Under the pieces are notes generated by a model, which saw only the letters and a program-made list of their open reading frames with translations, had not been told where the DNA came from and made no database searches. This document shows, piece by piece, positions 1-8,574 of a DNA stretch of 64,000 nt (position 1 is its first letter; each line of letters starts with the position of its first letter). The translations under genes were made by a program, and so were the position numbers. Location of the stretch: NCBI GenBank assembly GCA_000293845.2, contig ALYF01000010.1:1-64000 (forward strand). Reading direction: 5' to 3'. This DNA comes from an alpha proteobacterium IMCC14465 (GTDB lineage: Bacteria > Pseudomonadota > Alphaproteobacteria > RS24).

Positions 1-15
1 TTATTTAAGATTGAA

Positions 16-43
16 GGGGGGTTTTTTGCCCCGCCGTTTTTTT
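16..43 (+). terminator. Possible terminator of a gene left of the window
   Basis: A run of six G (16-21), a T-rich loop and a CCCC (29-32) can form a short G/C stem, followed by a long T tract from 37. This looks like a weak intrinsic terminator for a plus-strand gene ending before the window. The stem is only about 4 bp, so the call is tentative. Confidence 0.35.
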
Positions 44-54
44 ATATGTTTTTT

Positions 55-69
55 TCGAATGACGTTCGA
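55..69. promoter_or_regulatory. Palindrome upstream of the first operon, possible operator
   Basis: TCGAA (55-59) and TTCGA (65-69) form perfect inverted arms around a 5-base centre, about 95 bases before the amidohydrolase start at 165. The position suits an operator for a dimeric repressor controlling the 165-4149 genes. No regulator can be assigned from the sequence. Confidence 0.3.
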
Positions 70-164
70 TTAAAATTGTAATTTCTAGAAAGTTGGCTTA
101 TCATTTTTCTATTGAGTTTGTAAGAACTGCGTATTTCTTGATAATTACTCTGCAGGAGGGCCCC

Positions 165-1235
165 ATGAGTGGCGAGAATCGTAAACTATTTTCAGTAGAC
201 TCACATGTCTACATTCCACCAGAAGCAATTCGTAAGCATGTTGCGAGCACCAAATTGGATGCTTTTGACGAGGCTGTGAAAGCTTATGAAAAATATGATG
301 AAGACATGAAGCAAGGTGAAAGCCTCGCCATGGAAGACTTCGTTGATTTAGAGGCTGCAAGCCATCCGGGTTATCGTGAAGGTCCGGCTCGACTTGAGGC
401 TATGGATAGGGACGGTGTTGCCCACGAGGTTATGTATAATGACCCGCTGGATGATATGCGTTTCTACAATAATCTTGATACTGTCCAGGACAACCTTGAG
501 GCGTTTAACCGCGCGCTTTATGAATTTGCATCCGTCGATCCAAATCGTATCCTGATTACATATCATCTGCCGATTACGGATATTGATTTTGCGATTGAAG
601 AATTGCACCGTGTTGTTCAGCTTGGGGCGCGTTCCGTGCAACTGCCGAATGCACCATCTGTTCTTGGTCTGCCGGATTACCATGATGCACGTTATGACAG
701 ATTGTTTGCAGCTATTGCCGAAGCAGGCGTTGTGATTGCTCACCATTTGACTGTAACAGAGCATTTGTGGGGTACTTTCCGTCGTGACCCAACCCCTCAA
801 AAAGGTATCTTCACAGGTCTTCCGCCATCACTGATGATGGAACCGATGATGTGGTATTTCCTGACAGGTATTCTGGAACGTCACCCTGATCTTAAAATCG
901 TTTGGGTTGAGCCCGGACTGTTCTGGATTCCTGGCTTCTTAAGATTCCTTGATCGCCGTATGCACCAGCATTATGAATTTCCGGGTGTGAAGGAACTCCC
1001 AAGTACATATTGGAAACGCCAAATGGCTGTGACTTTTGTTGATGAGCCGGAAGCTATTGACAATCGTTATGAGCTTGGTGTTGAGAACCTTCTTTGGTCG
1101 ACTGACTTCCCGCATCCGTGCTGTAACTGGCCGAATGCGCAAGCCAAAGTTGCTGAGATGTTTAAAGACATCCCAGAGGAAGAAACTGACAAAATTACAT
1201 GGAGCAATGGCGCTCGCATGTATGGTTTCTCTTGA
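165..1235 (+). CDS. Amidohydrolase-2 family protein (COG2159 type)
   Basis: A 356-residue TIM-barrel amidohydrolase of the ACMSD/COG2159 group, which usually performs metal-dependent hydrolysis or decarboxylation of ring-cleavage or carboxylic intermediates. The ATG at 165 is preferred over an in-frame start at 93 because GCAGGAGGG lies just before it. The N-terminal strand reads VDSHVYIPP, so the usual HxH metal pair is HxY. Later family motifs are present: AHH near the middle and WSTDFPHP near the C-terminus, whose Asp is the usual metal or catalytic Asp. It is the first gene of a plus-strand run with SnoaL-like, SDR-like, ferredoxin and SRPBCC genes. A catabolic role is inferred from this context; the substrate is unknown. 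Confidence 0.75.
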   Translation: MSGENRKLFSVDSHVYIPPEAIRKHVASTKLDAFDEAVKAYEKYDEDMKQGESLAMEDFVDLEAASHPGYREGPARLEAMDRDGVAHEVMYNDPLDDMRFYNNLDTVQDNLEAFNRALYEFASVDPNRILITYHLPITDIDFAIEELHRVVQLGARSVQLPNAPSVLGLPDYHDARYDRLFAAIAEAGVVIAHHLTVTEHLWGTFRRDPTPQKGIFTGLPPSLMMEPMMWYFLTGILERHPDLKIVWVEPGLFWIPGFLRFLDRRMHQHYEFPGVKELPSTYWKRQMAVTFVDEPEAIDNRYELGVENLLWSTDFPHPCCNWPNAQAKVAEMFKDIPEEETDKITWSNGARMYGFS

Positions 1236-1275
1236 TAGATACCTGAACACGTGACTGATTAGTCGCCTATCTATT

Positions 1276-1312
1276 ACGCCGTCGAAAAGTTAATAAAGCT
1301 TTTTGGCGGCGT
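1276..1312 (+). other. Stem-loop between amidohydrolase and SnoaL-like gene
   Basis: ACGCCGTCGAAAAG (1276-1289) and CTTTTTGGCGGCGT (1299-1312) pair at 12 of 14 positions around a 9-base loop. No T run follows, so it may be an mRNA-stabilising or attenuating hairpin rather than a full terminator. Confidence 0.45.
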
Positions 1313-1332
1313 CACTTTAAGTGTGATGGCAG

Positions 1333-1737
1333 ATGAACACAGAGCAACATAAACAGACAGTCATTGATTTCTTTAATCATATGTCCAACGGTAATGTTGA
1401 GGGTTTTGTAGACCTTTATCATGATGAGGGTGCTGTTTGGACGTCTGGTAATACCTTAATCTCAGGTATCCAGAAGAAACCTGCCATTCTCGAATTGGCC
1501 GGGAAGATATATGAGGCTTTTCCTGACGGTATTCAGTTTAATATAGTCAGTATGATAGCCGAAAATGACCGCGTTGCTGTGGAAGCGGAAAGCAAAGGCT
1601 TGCACGCTTCTGGAAAATTATATCAGAACCAATATCACTTCTTATTTATTTTCAAAGAAGGAAAAGTTCTTTGGTTCAAAGAATATATGGACACAGAAAA
1701 AGTTACAGATATTCTGTGTGGTGGACACAAGCCTTAA
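1333..1737 (+). CDS. SnoaL-like (NTF2 fold) protein
   Basis: A small protein of 134 residues with the cone-shaped NTF2/SnoaL layout: an N-terminal helix (HKQTVIDFFNHMSNGN), a Tyr/Asp-rich turn (LYHDEGAVWTSG) and C-terminal strands containing YQNQYHFLFIFKEGKVLWFKEY. The family includes ketosteroid-isomerase-like enzymes, polyketide cyclases and dehydratases. It sits among catabolic genes, so an isomerase or dehydratase role on a pathway intermediate is reasonable. The substrate cannot be read from the sequence. Confidence 0.7.
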   Translation: MNTEQHKQTVIDFFNHMSNGNVEGFVDLYHDEGAVWTSGNTLISGIQKKPAILELAGKIYEAFPDGIQFNIVSMIAENDRVAVEAESKGLHASGKLYQNQYHFLFIFKEGKVLWFKEYMDTEKVTDILCGGHKP

Positions 1738-1812
1738 TAGTAGCGGCCTGAATAGTAGAGGTTTAAATTAGAAGCCGGTTTGAAATCCGGCCTATATTGC
1801 AAGAGGGATATT

Positions 1813-2706
1813 ATGAAAACATTGATTGTTGGTGGTACTGGACTTGTTGGTGCAGAAACGGCGCGTTTGATGGCTTCGAAAGGGCATGAAGTAACGCTTA
1901 TGTCCAGAAAAGCGACATCTAATCCTGCGCTCTCCGAATTTCCCCATATCGCCTTTGACTACATAAATGAAGATATTACGCTCGAGACACTCAATGCCTT
2001 TGACTGGCTTGTTTTTGCCGCAGGAGCAGATATCCGTATGCTGCCGGAGGGGGTGAGCGATGAGACTTTCTTCATGCATACGAATGGTGTGCGTGTACCC
2101 TATTTCTTTGAGCAGGCCGCCAAGTCCAATATTTCAAAAGCTGTTTACGTGGGGACATTTTATCCTGTTGTCGCCTCTGAAAAGATTGAAACAAGCGCTT
2201 ATGTCCGTTCACGTTATGAGGCTGATAAAGCCCTGCGTGCTTTTTCATCACCAGATTTCGAAATTGTTTGTCTCGATGCGCCTTATATTATCGGGCAGTT
2301 CCCCGGCATAGATACACCGCATCTGGAAGGCTTGACCATGTATGCTGCCGGCAAGCTTGAGGGTGTGCCGCTTATCGCCCCGAGCGGCGGTGTTAATCAT
2401 ATTAGCAGTCTATCTGTCGCAGAAGCTGTGTTAGGCGGCTTCACAAGTGGTGAGGCAGGCAAAGCTTATCTTATTGGCGATGAGAATTTAACTTGGAAAG
2501 AATATTTTGAGCTTTTCTGTGAAGCTGTCGGCAATCCACAAGATTTGGATGTTATGACTGATGCTCACCCTATGTTGCCGGATATTATTCTATATGCTGG
2601 GCGCAATGCGACGGTAAGTTATGAGCCAGAAAATGGTGAACTGAATTATGGTCGTAACCGAATTAAAGAAACAATCCAGAATGTTGTTTCATCATATATG
2701 AGTTAG
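1813..2706 (+). CDS. NAD(P)-binding epimerase/reductase-like protein (extended SDR)
   Basis: A 297-residue protein beginning with an extended-SDR nucleotide motif (VGGTGLVG, GxxGxxG). It then shows a Rossmann layout, a mid-domain YVRSRYEADKAL segment that may hold the Tyr/Lys pair, and an NmrA/epimerase-like C-terminal half. The ATG at 1813 follows AAGAGGGATATT and is preferred to an alternative start at 1780. It lies 21 bp before the ferredoxin gene in an apparent operon. The likely role is NAD(P)H-dependent oxidation or reduction of a pathway intermediate; a redox-sensing NmrA-like role cannot be excluded. Confidence 0.7.
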   Translation: MKTLIVGGTGLVGAETARLMASKGHEVTLMSRKATSNPALSEFPHIAFDYINEDITLETLNAFDWLVFAAGADIRMLPEGVSDETFFMHTNGVRVPYFFEQAAKSNISKAVYVGTFYPVVASEKIETSAYVRSRYEADKALRAFSSPDFEIVCLDAPYIIGQFPGIDTPHLEGLTMYAAGKLEGVPLIAPSGGVNHISSLSVAEAVLGGFTSGEAGKAYLIGDENLTWKEYFELFCEAVGNPQDLDVMTDAHPMLPDIILYAGRNATVSYEPENGELNYGRNRIKETIQNVVSSYMS

Positions 2707-2727
2707 AGAATTAAAGGAGTTTAAATC

Positions 2728-3036
2728 ATGACCAAAATTAATTTCATTGGATCAGACGGAAGCGTATCCGAATTTGATGCACAAAAAGGCGACTCGGTCA
2801 TGGAAGTTGCAACCCGAAACGGGGTTCCCGGAATTGAAGCGGATTGTGGCGGGTCATGTTCCTGCGCAACATGTCATGTCTATGTGGATGAGGCTTTTCG
2901 CGAACTTGTTGGCCCACCAAATGTCAATGAAGAGCAAATGCTCGAATTTGCTGATGATGTTCGTCCAGAGTCGCGCTTGTCATGTCAGATTAAAGTCTCA
3001 GATGAATTGGATGGGCTGAAAGTAACACCTGCCTAA
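2728..3036 (+). CDS. [2Fe-2S] ferredoxin, putidaredoxin/adrenodoxin type
   Basis: A 102-residue vertebrate-type ferredoxin. The cluster loop reads CGGSCSCATCHVYV and the fourth ligand lies in SRLSCQI near the C-terminus, giving the C-x5-C-x2-C...C pattern of putidaredoxin. An extra Cys sits inside the loop where putidaredoxin-type proteins commonly have Ala. Such ferredoxins pass electrons to Rieske oxygenases or cytochromes P450. Three Rieske oxygenases lie in this window (4271, 42012, 50340) and no P450 was seen, so it is a plausible electron donor for them. A dedicated ferredoxin reductase was not found here. GGAG precedes the ATG. Confidence 0.9.
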   Translation: MTKINFIGSDGSVSEFDAQKGDSVMEVATRNGVPGIEADCGGSCSCATCHVYVDEAFRELVGPPNVNEEQMLEFADDVRPESRLSCQIKVSDELDGLKVTPA

Positions 3037-3085
3037 AGCGTATATTTTGGCATCTTACGCGATGTTTTTATTATTGGAGTAAGTC

Positions 3086-3610
3086 ATGACTGTGTATCCC
3101 GAAGCAGAAGTTAGAGCCGCCGCTGAAAGACTAATCGAGCATCATTCCAAAGCCTCCGAGGTTACGGATTGGACCTTTTTTGTCGATGAGACCTATACCG
3201 AAGATGCTGTTTATCTTTGTGAATATGCAGGGGTTCGTCCCGTAACGGCTGTCGGGCGCAAGCAAATCAAAGAAACTCATTATGGCGAAGATATGGGGGG
3301 CTTTGAGGACTGGACTTTCCCATATGATGGGTATGGCGTGAATGGTAATCGTATCATCACGCATTGGTGGAATCGCGGCCCGGGCAAACGTCCTGATGGC
3401 AGCTTTTATCAAACGCCCGGCGTATCTTTTATTACCTATGCAGGCAATGGGATGTTCTCGCATCAGCATGACTTCTTTGACCTCGCGCACCAAATGAAAC
3501 TATGTGACGACCTTGAAGAGGCTGGATTGCTCAATGCCCGTTTGAAAGAAATCTGGGTTAAGCCAATGAAAGCGAAACTTGTCGACATGCTCACAAGCAA
3601 TATGGACTAA
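3086..3610 (+). CDS. SnoaL-like domain protein
   Basis: A 174-residue NTF2-like protein with aromatic-rich strands (DWTFPYDGYGVNG, ITHWWNRGPGKRPDG, SFITYAGNGMFSHQHDFFD). It is longer than the SnoaL-like protein at 1333 and only distantly similar by eye. TTGGAGTAAGTC precedes the start. The family covers isomerases, cyclases and small subunits of ring hydroxylases, so a role in transforming a cyclic intermediate is plausible. The function is not assigned. Confidence 0.7.
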   Translation: MTVYPEAEVRAAAERLIEHHSKASEVTDWTFFVDETYTEDAVYLCEYAGVRPVTAVGRKQIKETHYGEDMGGFEDWTFPYDGYGVNGNRIITHWWNRGPGKRPDGSFYQTPGVSFITYAGNGMFSHQHDFFDLAHQMKLCDDLEEAGLLNARLKEIWVKPMKAKLVDMLTSNMD

Positions 3611-3696
3611 GTCTGGCCTAGCATTCAAATGAGATGTCATGCGACCGCGGGTTAGGCGGATAATATAAAAAAAACTACTTGAAGAGGAGAAACGCC

Positions 3697-4149
3697 ATGC
3701 CCGCTATTTCAGTAATTGATGACATTGTTATCCAAGCACCCGCGCAGCTTATTTTTGATGTGATTGCCGATTACAATAATTTTGCTTCTTGGTGTCCTGA
3801 TTATAATTGCACGATACAGGGCGCGGATAAGATTTCAGAAGGGGTGAAGGTAGATCATTGCCTTGGTAAGCCGCCTTTTACATCTGAATTTGTGCGTGAA
3901 ATTAAATCCATTGATGCGCCGAACCGTATTGATGAAGCCTATATTTCGGGAGCATTGGTTGGCACTGGAAGCTGGATATTTACGGCGGAGTCTGAAGGTA
4001 CGCGTGTTGCCTATGATTGTAAGGTTGATGGCACGGGTATGATGATGAAGCTGGTCATGCGATTAATTGGAACACCGGCGCATAGTAAGGTTTATCAAAA
4101 TATACTGAACAGTCTGAAAAATCATTGTGAGGCGAAGGTATCTGAATAG
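3697..4149 (+). CDS. SRPBCC family (polyketide cyclase/START-like) protein
   Basis: A 150-residue helix-grip protein. The opening DDIVIQAPAQLIFDVIADYNNFASWCPD is typical of the SRPBCC/polyketide cyclase-2 family, which binds hydrophobic ligands such as sterols, lipids or polyketides in a deep cavity. The ATG at 3697 follows GAGGAGAAACGCC; a second in-frame ATG at 3679 lacks this spacing. It is the last gene before a strong terminator. A role in binding or carrying a hydrophobic substrate is inferred only. Confidence 0.75.
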   Translation: MPAISVIDDIVIQAPAQLIFDVIADYNNFASWCPDYNCTIQGADKISEGVKVDHCLGKPPFTSEFVREIKSIDAPNRIDEAYISGALVGTGSWIFTAESEGTRVAYDCKVDGTGMMMKLVMRLIGTPAHSKVYQNILNSLKNHCEAKVSE

Positions 4150-4195
4150 ATTACCTTCAACACGCACCTTCATAGGCACTTTCAACACGCATTAA

Positions 4196-4236
4196 AAAAG
4201 GGCACTGCACTACAATGATGTAGTGAGTGCCCTTTT
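4196..4236. terminator. Strong bidirectional intrinsic terminator
   Basis: AAAAGGGCACT (4196-4206) and AGTGCCCTTTT (4226-4236) are exact reverse complements. Inside them CACTACA pairs with TGTAGTG around an ATGA loop, with one unpaired G at 4207. An A tract on the left and a T tract on the right make it active in both directions. It separates the SRPBCC gene (plus) from the converging Rieske oxygenase (minus). Confidence 0.9.
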
Positions 4237-4270
4237 GATTTTGTGACCGCAACGCGATCAGATGAAGGGT

Positions 4271-5272
4271 TTATTCAGCGCCTTCAACATAGAATTGTTT
4301 GAAGTACTCACGGAACTTCAAGATAGGTCCGTCACCATCGCACAGAAGCGGATTTGGACGGTATTTCTTGTTATCCCAAACAATGAGGTCAACAGACTCA
4401 AAACCTGCAGAATCTTCACCTTCGGCTTCACCGATAGAGTGGTTATAAAGATGCTCTGCTGTTTTTGCGTCTTCCGAACCTTCTGGATATTTTTTCCATG
4501 TGAACGCCATACGTGTTCTGGTCAATTCCGCATGTACGGGAGTTGACAGAGCGAACATGAGCATAGCAACATCACCTTTATTATGGCGTGTTTCTGATAT
4601 GCCAGGACCGTGACCAATACCCCAGATATATCCATCCATAATGTTATATTTGGAAATAGGGCCATCTGTCTCAAATTCGACAGGTGGGATCATCGGGGCG
4701 CCGTGAAGAAACTTCAGGTGCGGTGTATCCACTGAGTTTTCAGCGATTTCCTGAATGCAGGTTCCGATATCCCAAGAATGGTACTTAACTTCCACATGGT
4801 TATCAGGATCTTCAAATTCTGGAACTGTTGGAAGGTCCCACATTGGCTCTACATCTTGTGGATGATACCAAGCAAAGATGATGCCATATTTTTCAACGAC
4901 AGGAAGTGTCTTGAGAACTGGCTTCTTCTTACAGATACCGGGCATGACTTTGCCGTAAGGGACTTCCTTACACCATCCTTCAGAATTAAACTGCCAGTGG
5001 TGGAAGGTACATCTGATATTGTTACCTTCAACAATACCACCATGACCCAAATGGGCACCCAGATGCGGGCAGTAAGGGTCGGTAATACCGACAGAGCCGT
5101 CTTCGCCTCTAAACAAAACCCACTCTTTACCAAAGAATGTTTCCATTTTTACTTGGCCGACTTCTAGTTCGTGAGAAAACTGAACCCCAAACCATCCGTA
5201 AGGGATAGGGAATGGGCATCTTTCCAGTTCATCTCCGGTTTGGATTCTCTCCAAATCAACAGGTGCGTTCAT
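4271..5272 (-). CDS. Rieske non-heme iron oxygenase, KshA-like
   Basis: The 333-residue oxygenase component of a Rieske mono-oxygenase. The [2Fe-2S] centre is formed by C68-x-H70 and C88-x2-H91 (YCPH ... CTFH). The mononuclear iron site is E-N-S-V-D182-x2-H185-x4-H190, matching (D/E)x3Dx2Hx4H. The C-terminal CDGDGPI...QFY segment is shared with the oxygenase at 42012. The ATG at 5272 follows GGGAG; an upstream in-frame TTG adds only four residues. KshA-type enzymes hydroxylate steroid C9; other members of the group act on sterol rings. The substrate is not fixed by sequence. It needs a reductase or ferredoxin, possibly the one at 2728. Confidence 0.85.
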   Translation of the reverse strand: MNAPVDLERIQTGDELERCPFPIPYGWFGVQFSHELEVGQVKMETFFGKEWVLFRGEDGSVGITDPYCPHLGAHLGHGGIVEGNNIRCTFHHWQFNSEGWCKEVPYGKVMPGICKKKPVLKTLPVVEKYGIIFAWYHPQDVEPMWDLPTVPEFEDPDNHVEVKYHSWDIGTCIQEIAENSVDTPHLKFLHGAPMIPPVEFETDGPISKYNIMDGYIWGIGHGPGISETRHNKGDVAMLMFALSTPVHAELTRTRMAFTWKKYPEGSEDAKTAEHLYNHSIGEAEGEDSAGFESVDLIVWDNKKYRPNPLLCDGDGPILKFREYFKQFYVEGAE

Positions 5273-5379
5273 AATAACTCCCAATTTTAAAGCTGTTATA
5301 TAAGTATAAACTTACTCAATAAGATAATTCAAACTGTAATTGTGCAAAGAAATTTATTCGTTAATTTATATGTTTCTGC

Positions 5380-5403
5380 GCCCTATACTTTGCCTTATAG
5401 GGC
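5380..5403 (-). terminator. Perfect hairpin just after the aldehyde dehydrogenase gene
   Basis: GCCCTATA (5380-5387) and TATAGGGC (5396-5403) are perfect reverse complements around an 8-base loop. The hairpin starts about 10 bases after the stop codon of the minus-strand aldehyde dehydrogenase. The minus-strand sequence that follows is not T-rich, so this may be a 3' stability element rather than a classical terminator. Confidence 0.45.
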
Positions 5404-5413
5404 ACAAAAACAG

Positions 5414-6820
5414 TTACTTAAGACCCTTCATAATCAAATCGCTATAGCGCTTTGAATAGGGGGGCAATTGCACAAGAAAGTCGCGGAATTTATCCAATGG
5501 CTGATGCACAACAGAGCGGGCATTAGACATATGCTTAAAGCCCTCATAGCCCCCGATACGCCCCATTCCGGACGTGCCGACACCGCCAAATGGCAGATTC
5601 GGGTTCGTGCCGGATTGGATGCAGTTATTATTCACCACAGCAGAGCCTGAGGTGGAATTCTGTAAGAAGTAGTTGATATTATCCTTATTGGTCGAATAGA
5701 CATAAAACGCCAATGGTGTTGGGCGCTTCGCAATAATATCAAGTACCTCAGACCTGGTAGAATAGCTGACGACGGACAGAACAGGGCCAAAGACCTCTTC
5801 ATTCATGATTTCCATATCTTCGGACATATTCGTCAGAATTGTCGGTTCGATATATCTATCAGCCTTATCACCACCGCCACCAAAGACAACTTCAGCCCCT
5901 TTTTTGACAGCATCATCAACCAGCCCTTTAATACGTGTGTAGTGACGCTCATTAATAATACGTGGCACATAGCTTGAATTTTGCAGACCAGAGCCATCCG
6001 AATTATAGAGGGCTTCAATTTTTTCCTTCATAAGAGCCAGGAACTTGTCTTTCACAGACTCGTGAATGACCACATATTCAGGTGCAATACAGACCTGACC
6101 GGCATTCATGACCCGACCCCAAGCAAGCTTGGTTGCAGCATTTTCAAGATTGGCTGTCTCATCAATAATGACAGGCGATTTCCCACCCATTTCGAGCGTG
6201 ATGGAAGCAAAATGCTCCGCTGCGGCTTTCATCACAATCCTACCGACGGTCATGCCGCCTGTGTAATAAATGTGATTGAAGGGCAGTGTGAGTAATTCTT
6301 GAGACACCTCAACACCGCCTTGCATAACTTGTGCTTCATCGGCGGGCAGGGCTTTGTTAATGACTTCCTGCATGACTTGAGCAGAGATTGGCGCAAGCTC
6401 GGACGGTTTCACTGCAATGGTGTTACCTGCGGCAATGGCTGGAATCATCGGCACAATACATTCAGCCGTCGGTGCGTTATAGGCCGAAATATTCAGCACA
6501 ACACCTTTGGATTGATAATTAATCTCACAGCGTTTGCCCATAGTTGCGAGTGAGTTTTTCACTTTTACAGGGCGCATCCATTTCTCGAGATTTTTAATTG
6601 TGAAATCCAATTCACCTTTAATCATAACCAGCTCGGCGGCAACATCCACATCATTGGTGCGACGCTCCTCCTGACCGGATTTAAAAATATCATCTTTTCG
6701 TTCAAGCAACGCCGCCCAGATTGATCTCAGACGATCAGCACGTTCTTTTGCTGTTGTCTGACGCATGCGGGGAGCCGCATCCTGAAGTATTTTAAATTGT
6801 GAAGCTATATCGCTCATCAT
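5414..6820 (-). CDS. Aldehyde dehydrogenase family protein (class 3-like)
   Basis: A 468-residue NAD(P)-dependent aldehyde dehydrogenase. Visible residues are N115 in ISAYNAP, the general base E210 in LEMGGKSP and the nucleophile C244 in NAGQVCIAPEY. The short N-terminus and general layout resemble class 3 and coniferyl-aldehyde dehydrogenases. Two ATG codons stand in tandem; the second, at 6817, has better spacing from GGGG. The stop codon of the upstream SDR abuts the start, so the two are probably translated together. The likely role is oxidation of an aldehyde intermediate to an acid; the substrate is unknown. Confidence 0.85.
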   Translation of the reverse strand: MMSDIASQFKILQDAAPRMRQTTAKERADRLRSIWAALLERKDDIFKSGQEERRTNDVDVAAELVMIKGELDFTIKNLEKWMRPVKVKNSLATMGKRCEINYQSKGVVLNISAYNAPTAECIVPMIPAIAAGNTIAVKPSELAPISAQVMQEVINKALPADEAQVMQGGVEVSQELLTLPFNHIYYTGGMTVGRIVMKAAAEHFASITLEMGGKSPVIIDETANLENAATKLAWGRVMNAGQVCIAPEYVVIHESVKDKFLALMKEKIEALYNSDGSGLQNSSYVPRIINERHYTRIKGLVDDAVKKGAEVVFGGGGDKADRYIEPTILTNMSEDMEIMNEEVFGPVLSVVSYSTRSEVLDIIAKRPTPLAFYVYSTNKDNINYFLQNSTSGSAVVNNNCIQSGTNPNLPFGGVGTSGMGRIGGYEGFKHMSNARSVVHQPLDKFRDFLVQLPPYSKRYSDLIMKGLK

Positions 6821-7696
6821 TTACCCCTTAAATTGTGGAATTTTGCTGGCTGTCTGCAGCATTTTTTCAAATAGTCTGTCCGGCAGCAGTTTAAATAAAG
6901 GTCCCATAACCGCGACGTCTTTGCCAACCAGATAGGAGGATTTCCATTTTTTGACATCAAGCAAACCGAGCACTTGATTAACAACAACCTCAGGCGGGTT
7001 GCCATTTTCAATTTGTGTCGGCATCACATCGGTAATTGTTTCATAAAGATACGGGGCGTAAATATCGTTCATTTCTTTGGAGACATTTTTCCAGACATCT
7101 TTTGTCGTTTCGCGAGAATTGGCGGTCATATGCGTCTTCACAGCCCCCGGTTCAACGGCTGTCACTTGAATACCAAAAGGTGCAAGTTCATTCCGCAATG
7201 TCTTGGTCAGGCCAATAACGGCATGCTTGGACATATTATAAACACCCGACCCAACCGGATTGGCTTTTACCGCACCGGATGCAAAATTGATGATACGGGA
7301 TTTGCCGGGCCCACGGCGAATAAAGGGCAGGAATTCCTGCGTGACACGCATCATGCCCCAGGTATTGACCTCAAACATAGTCTTACCGTTTTTAATCGAC
7401 GCGCCTTCAATGACGCCCGTACCGACATTTGCGATACCCGCATTGTTAATCAGCAAATCGAGTGGCTTACCATCGAGTTCTTTCGCGACAATTTTAGCGC
7501 TGTCCTTGACCGATTTATCGGAAGTGACATCCTGCACCACTGTGAGAATATTTGGATTATCCCCTAACTCAGAGGTATCCGCATCTGGAAGAACCCCTGC
7601 GAAGACCTTCCAACCGCGTTCTGCTAGTGTTTTTGCTTTTAGAGCACCCATTCCCATTGCAGCACCGGAAATGAATACTGTTTGTTGTTCGAGCAT
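6821..7696 (-). CDS. SDR family oxidoreductase
   Basis: A 291-residue classical short-chain dehydrogenase. The cofactor motif is SGAAMGMG, the NNAG motif reads INNAG, and the catalytic YxxxK is YNMSK. The ATG at 7696 follows AGGGGTGGGATT; a longer frame to 7762 lacks a ribosome site. The C-terminal third is longer than in a minimal SDR (KKWKSSYLVGKDVAVMGPLFKL region), as in retinol-dehydrogenase-like SDRs that act on membrane-associated substrates. It heads a minus-strand operon with the aldehyde dehydrogenase and is divergent from the TetR gene, which may control it. Confidence 0.8.
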   Translation of the reverse strand: MLEQQTVFISGAAMGMGALKAKTLAERGWKVFAGVLPDADTSELGDNPNILTVVQDVTSDKSVKDSAKIVAKELDGKPLDLLINNAGIANVGTGVIEGASIKNGKTMFEVNTWGMMRVTQEFLPFIRRGPGKSRIINFASGAVKANPVGSGVYNMSKHAVIGLTKTLRNELAPFGIQVTAVEPGAVKTHMTANSRETTKDVWKNVSKEMNDIYAPYLYETITDVMPTQIENGNPPEVVVNQVLGLLDVKKWKSSYLVGKDVAVMGPLFKLLPDRLFEKMLQTASKIPQFKG

Positions 7697-7868
7697 AATC
7701 CCACCCCTCATTATTAATTTACGAACGTGGTTCATAAAAAATTGTTTTTGAATTTTAGTCAAGCACGGTTATGCCTTTTTTCTGAAATATACCGTTTTCA
7801 TTGCCTGGTTTCTTCTTTAGACTGATAAAATTAAGACAGAAGAACATATTGAATGAACTGGAATAGCT
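7697..7868. promoter_or_regulatory. Divergent promoter region between SDR and TetR genes
   Basis: This AT-rich gap of about 170 bases separates an SDR read leftward from a TetR gene read rightward. TetR repressors often bind such shared promoters. No convincing perfect palindrome was picked out by eye, so the operator is not placed. Confidence 0.4.
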
Positions 7869-8555
7869 TTGACGTCGCAGTCTACGGAATTACCCCAAAA
7901 TTTTGAAAAAAAAGAAACCAGAGGGCGCAAGCGTCTTTTGAAGAGAGATGATATTTTGAAGGGGGCATTGTCTATTGGATTAGACAATCTGACCATGAAA
8001 ACACTTGCCGAGCATCTTAATGTCGGCACAGCCACGCTTTATCAATATTTTGAAAACAGAGAAAATCTAATGATGGAAGCGGCTGAGTACTCAATTAAGC
8101 TGCTACCGTTTCCTGATTATCGAGGGCAGGGGTGGCAGGAGCTGGCAATTGAATACACTCAAAATGTCCAAAGAATTTTGAAGCAGCACCCATCCTTTAT
8201 TCATAGTCATCCGGTGACTGATTACGGCTATAAAATTCATTTCACGTTGACCGAGAAAATTCTCACTGATTTGGTTTCATGTGGTCTTGATGCCAAACAG
8301 GCAATCCAAGTGGCTCATATCATTACCATGGCGTCTTATGGGGGAGCTGTTGAAGCTATCAGGCAGGAGCGTTTACCAATCGAGGGGGCAGACATCCAAA
8401 GTTATATTGCCGGGCAATTCAAAGAAATGGATTCCAATGAATTTCCAATTTTGTCAGAGAATATTGAAGATTTTATTCTCTCGGCAGAGGATAAGACGAA
8501 TTTTTTGCTGAAAATAGCACTCGCTAATATTCAGAGCGAGTTTGAAAAAAAATAA
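7869..8555 (+). CDS. TetR/AcrR family transcriptional regulator
   Basis: A 228-residue regulator. The N-terminal helix-turn-helix is clear (LTMKTLAEHLNVGTATLYQY, residues about 38-57), followed by FENRENLM, the usual start of helix 4. The C-terminal ligand domain is not recognisable as a named subfamily. The only start that keeps the DNA-binding domain intact appears to be TTG at 7869, so the exact start is uncertain. It is followed 19 bp later by the sulfatase gene and is divergent from an SDR/aldehyde dehydrogenase operon. It probably controls one or both in response to a small molecule. Confidence 0.8.
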   Translation: MTSQSTELPQNFEKKETRGRKRLLKRDDILKGALSIGLDNLTMKTLAEHLNVGTATLYQYFENRENLMMEAAEYSIKLLPFPDYRGQGWQELAIEYTQNVQRILKQHPSFIHSHPVTDYGYKIHFTLTEKILTDLVSCGLDAKQAIQVAHIITMASYGGAVEAIRQERLPIEGADIQSYIAGQFKEMDSNEFPILSENIEDFILSAEDKTNFLLKIALANIQSEFEKK

Positions 8556-8574
8556 AATTTAAGGGGGGTATCTT

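Noticed and set aside
6974-7567. Open frame of 197 codons opposite the SDR gene
   Set aside because: The minus strand encodes complete SDR motifs; the plus-strand product is rich in Cys, His and Asn with no fold features.
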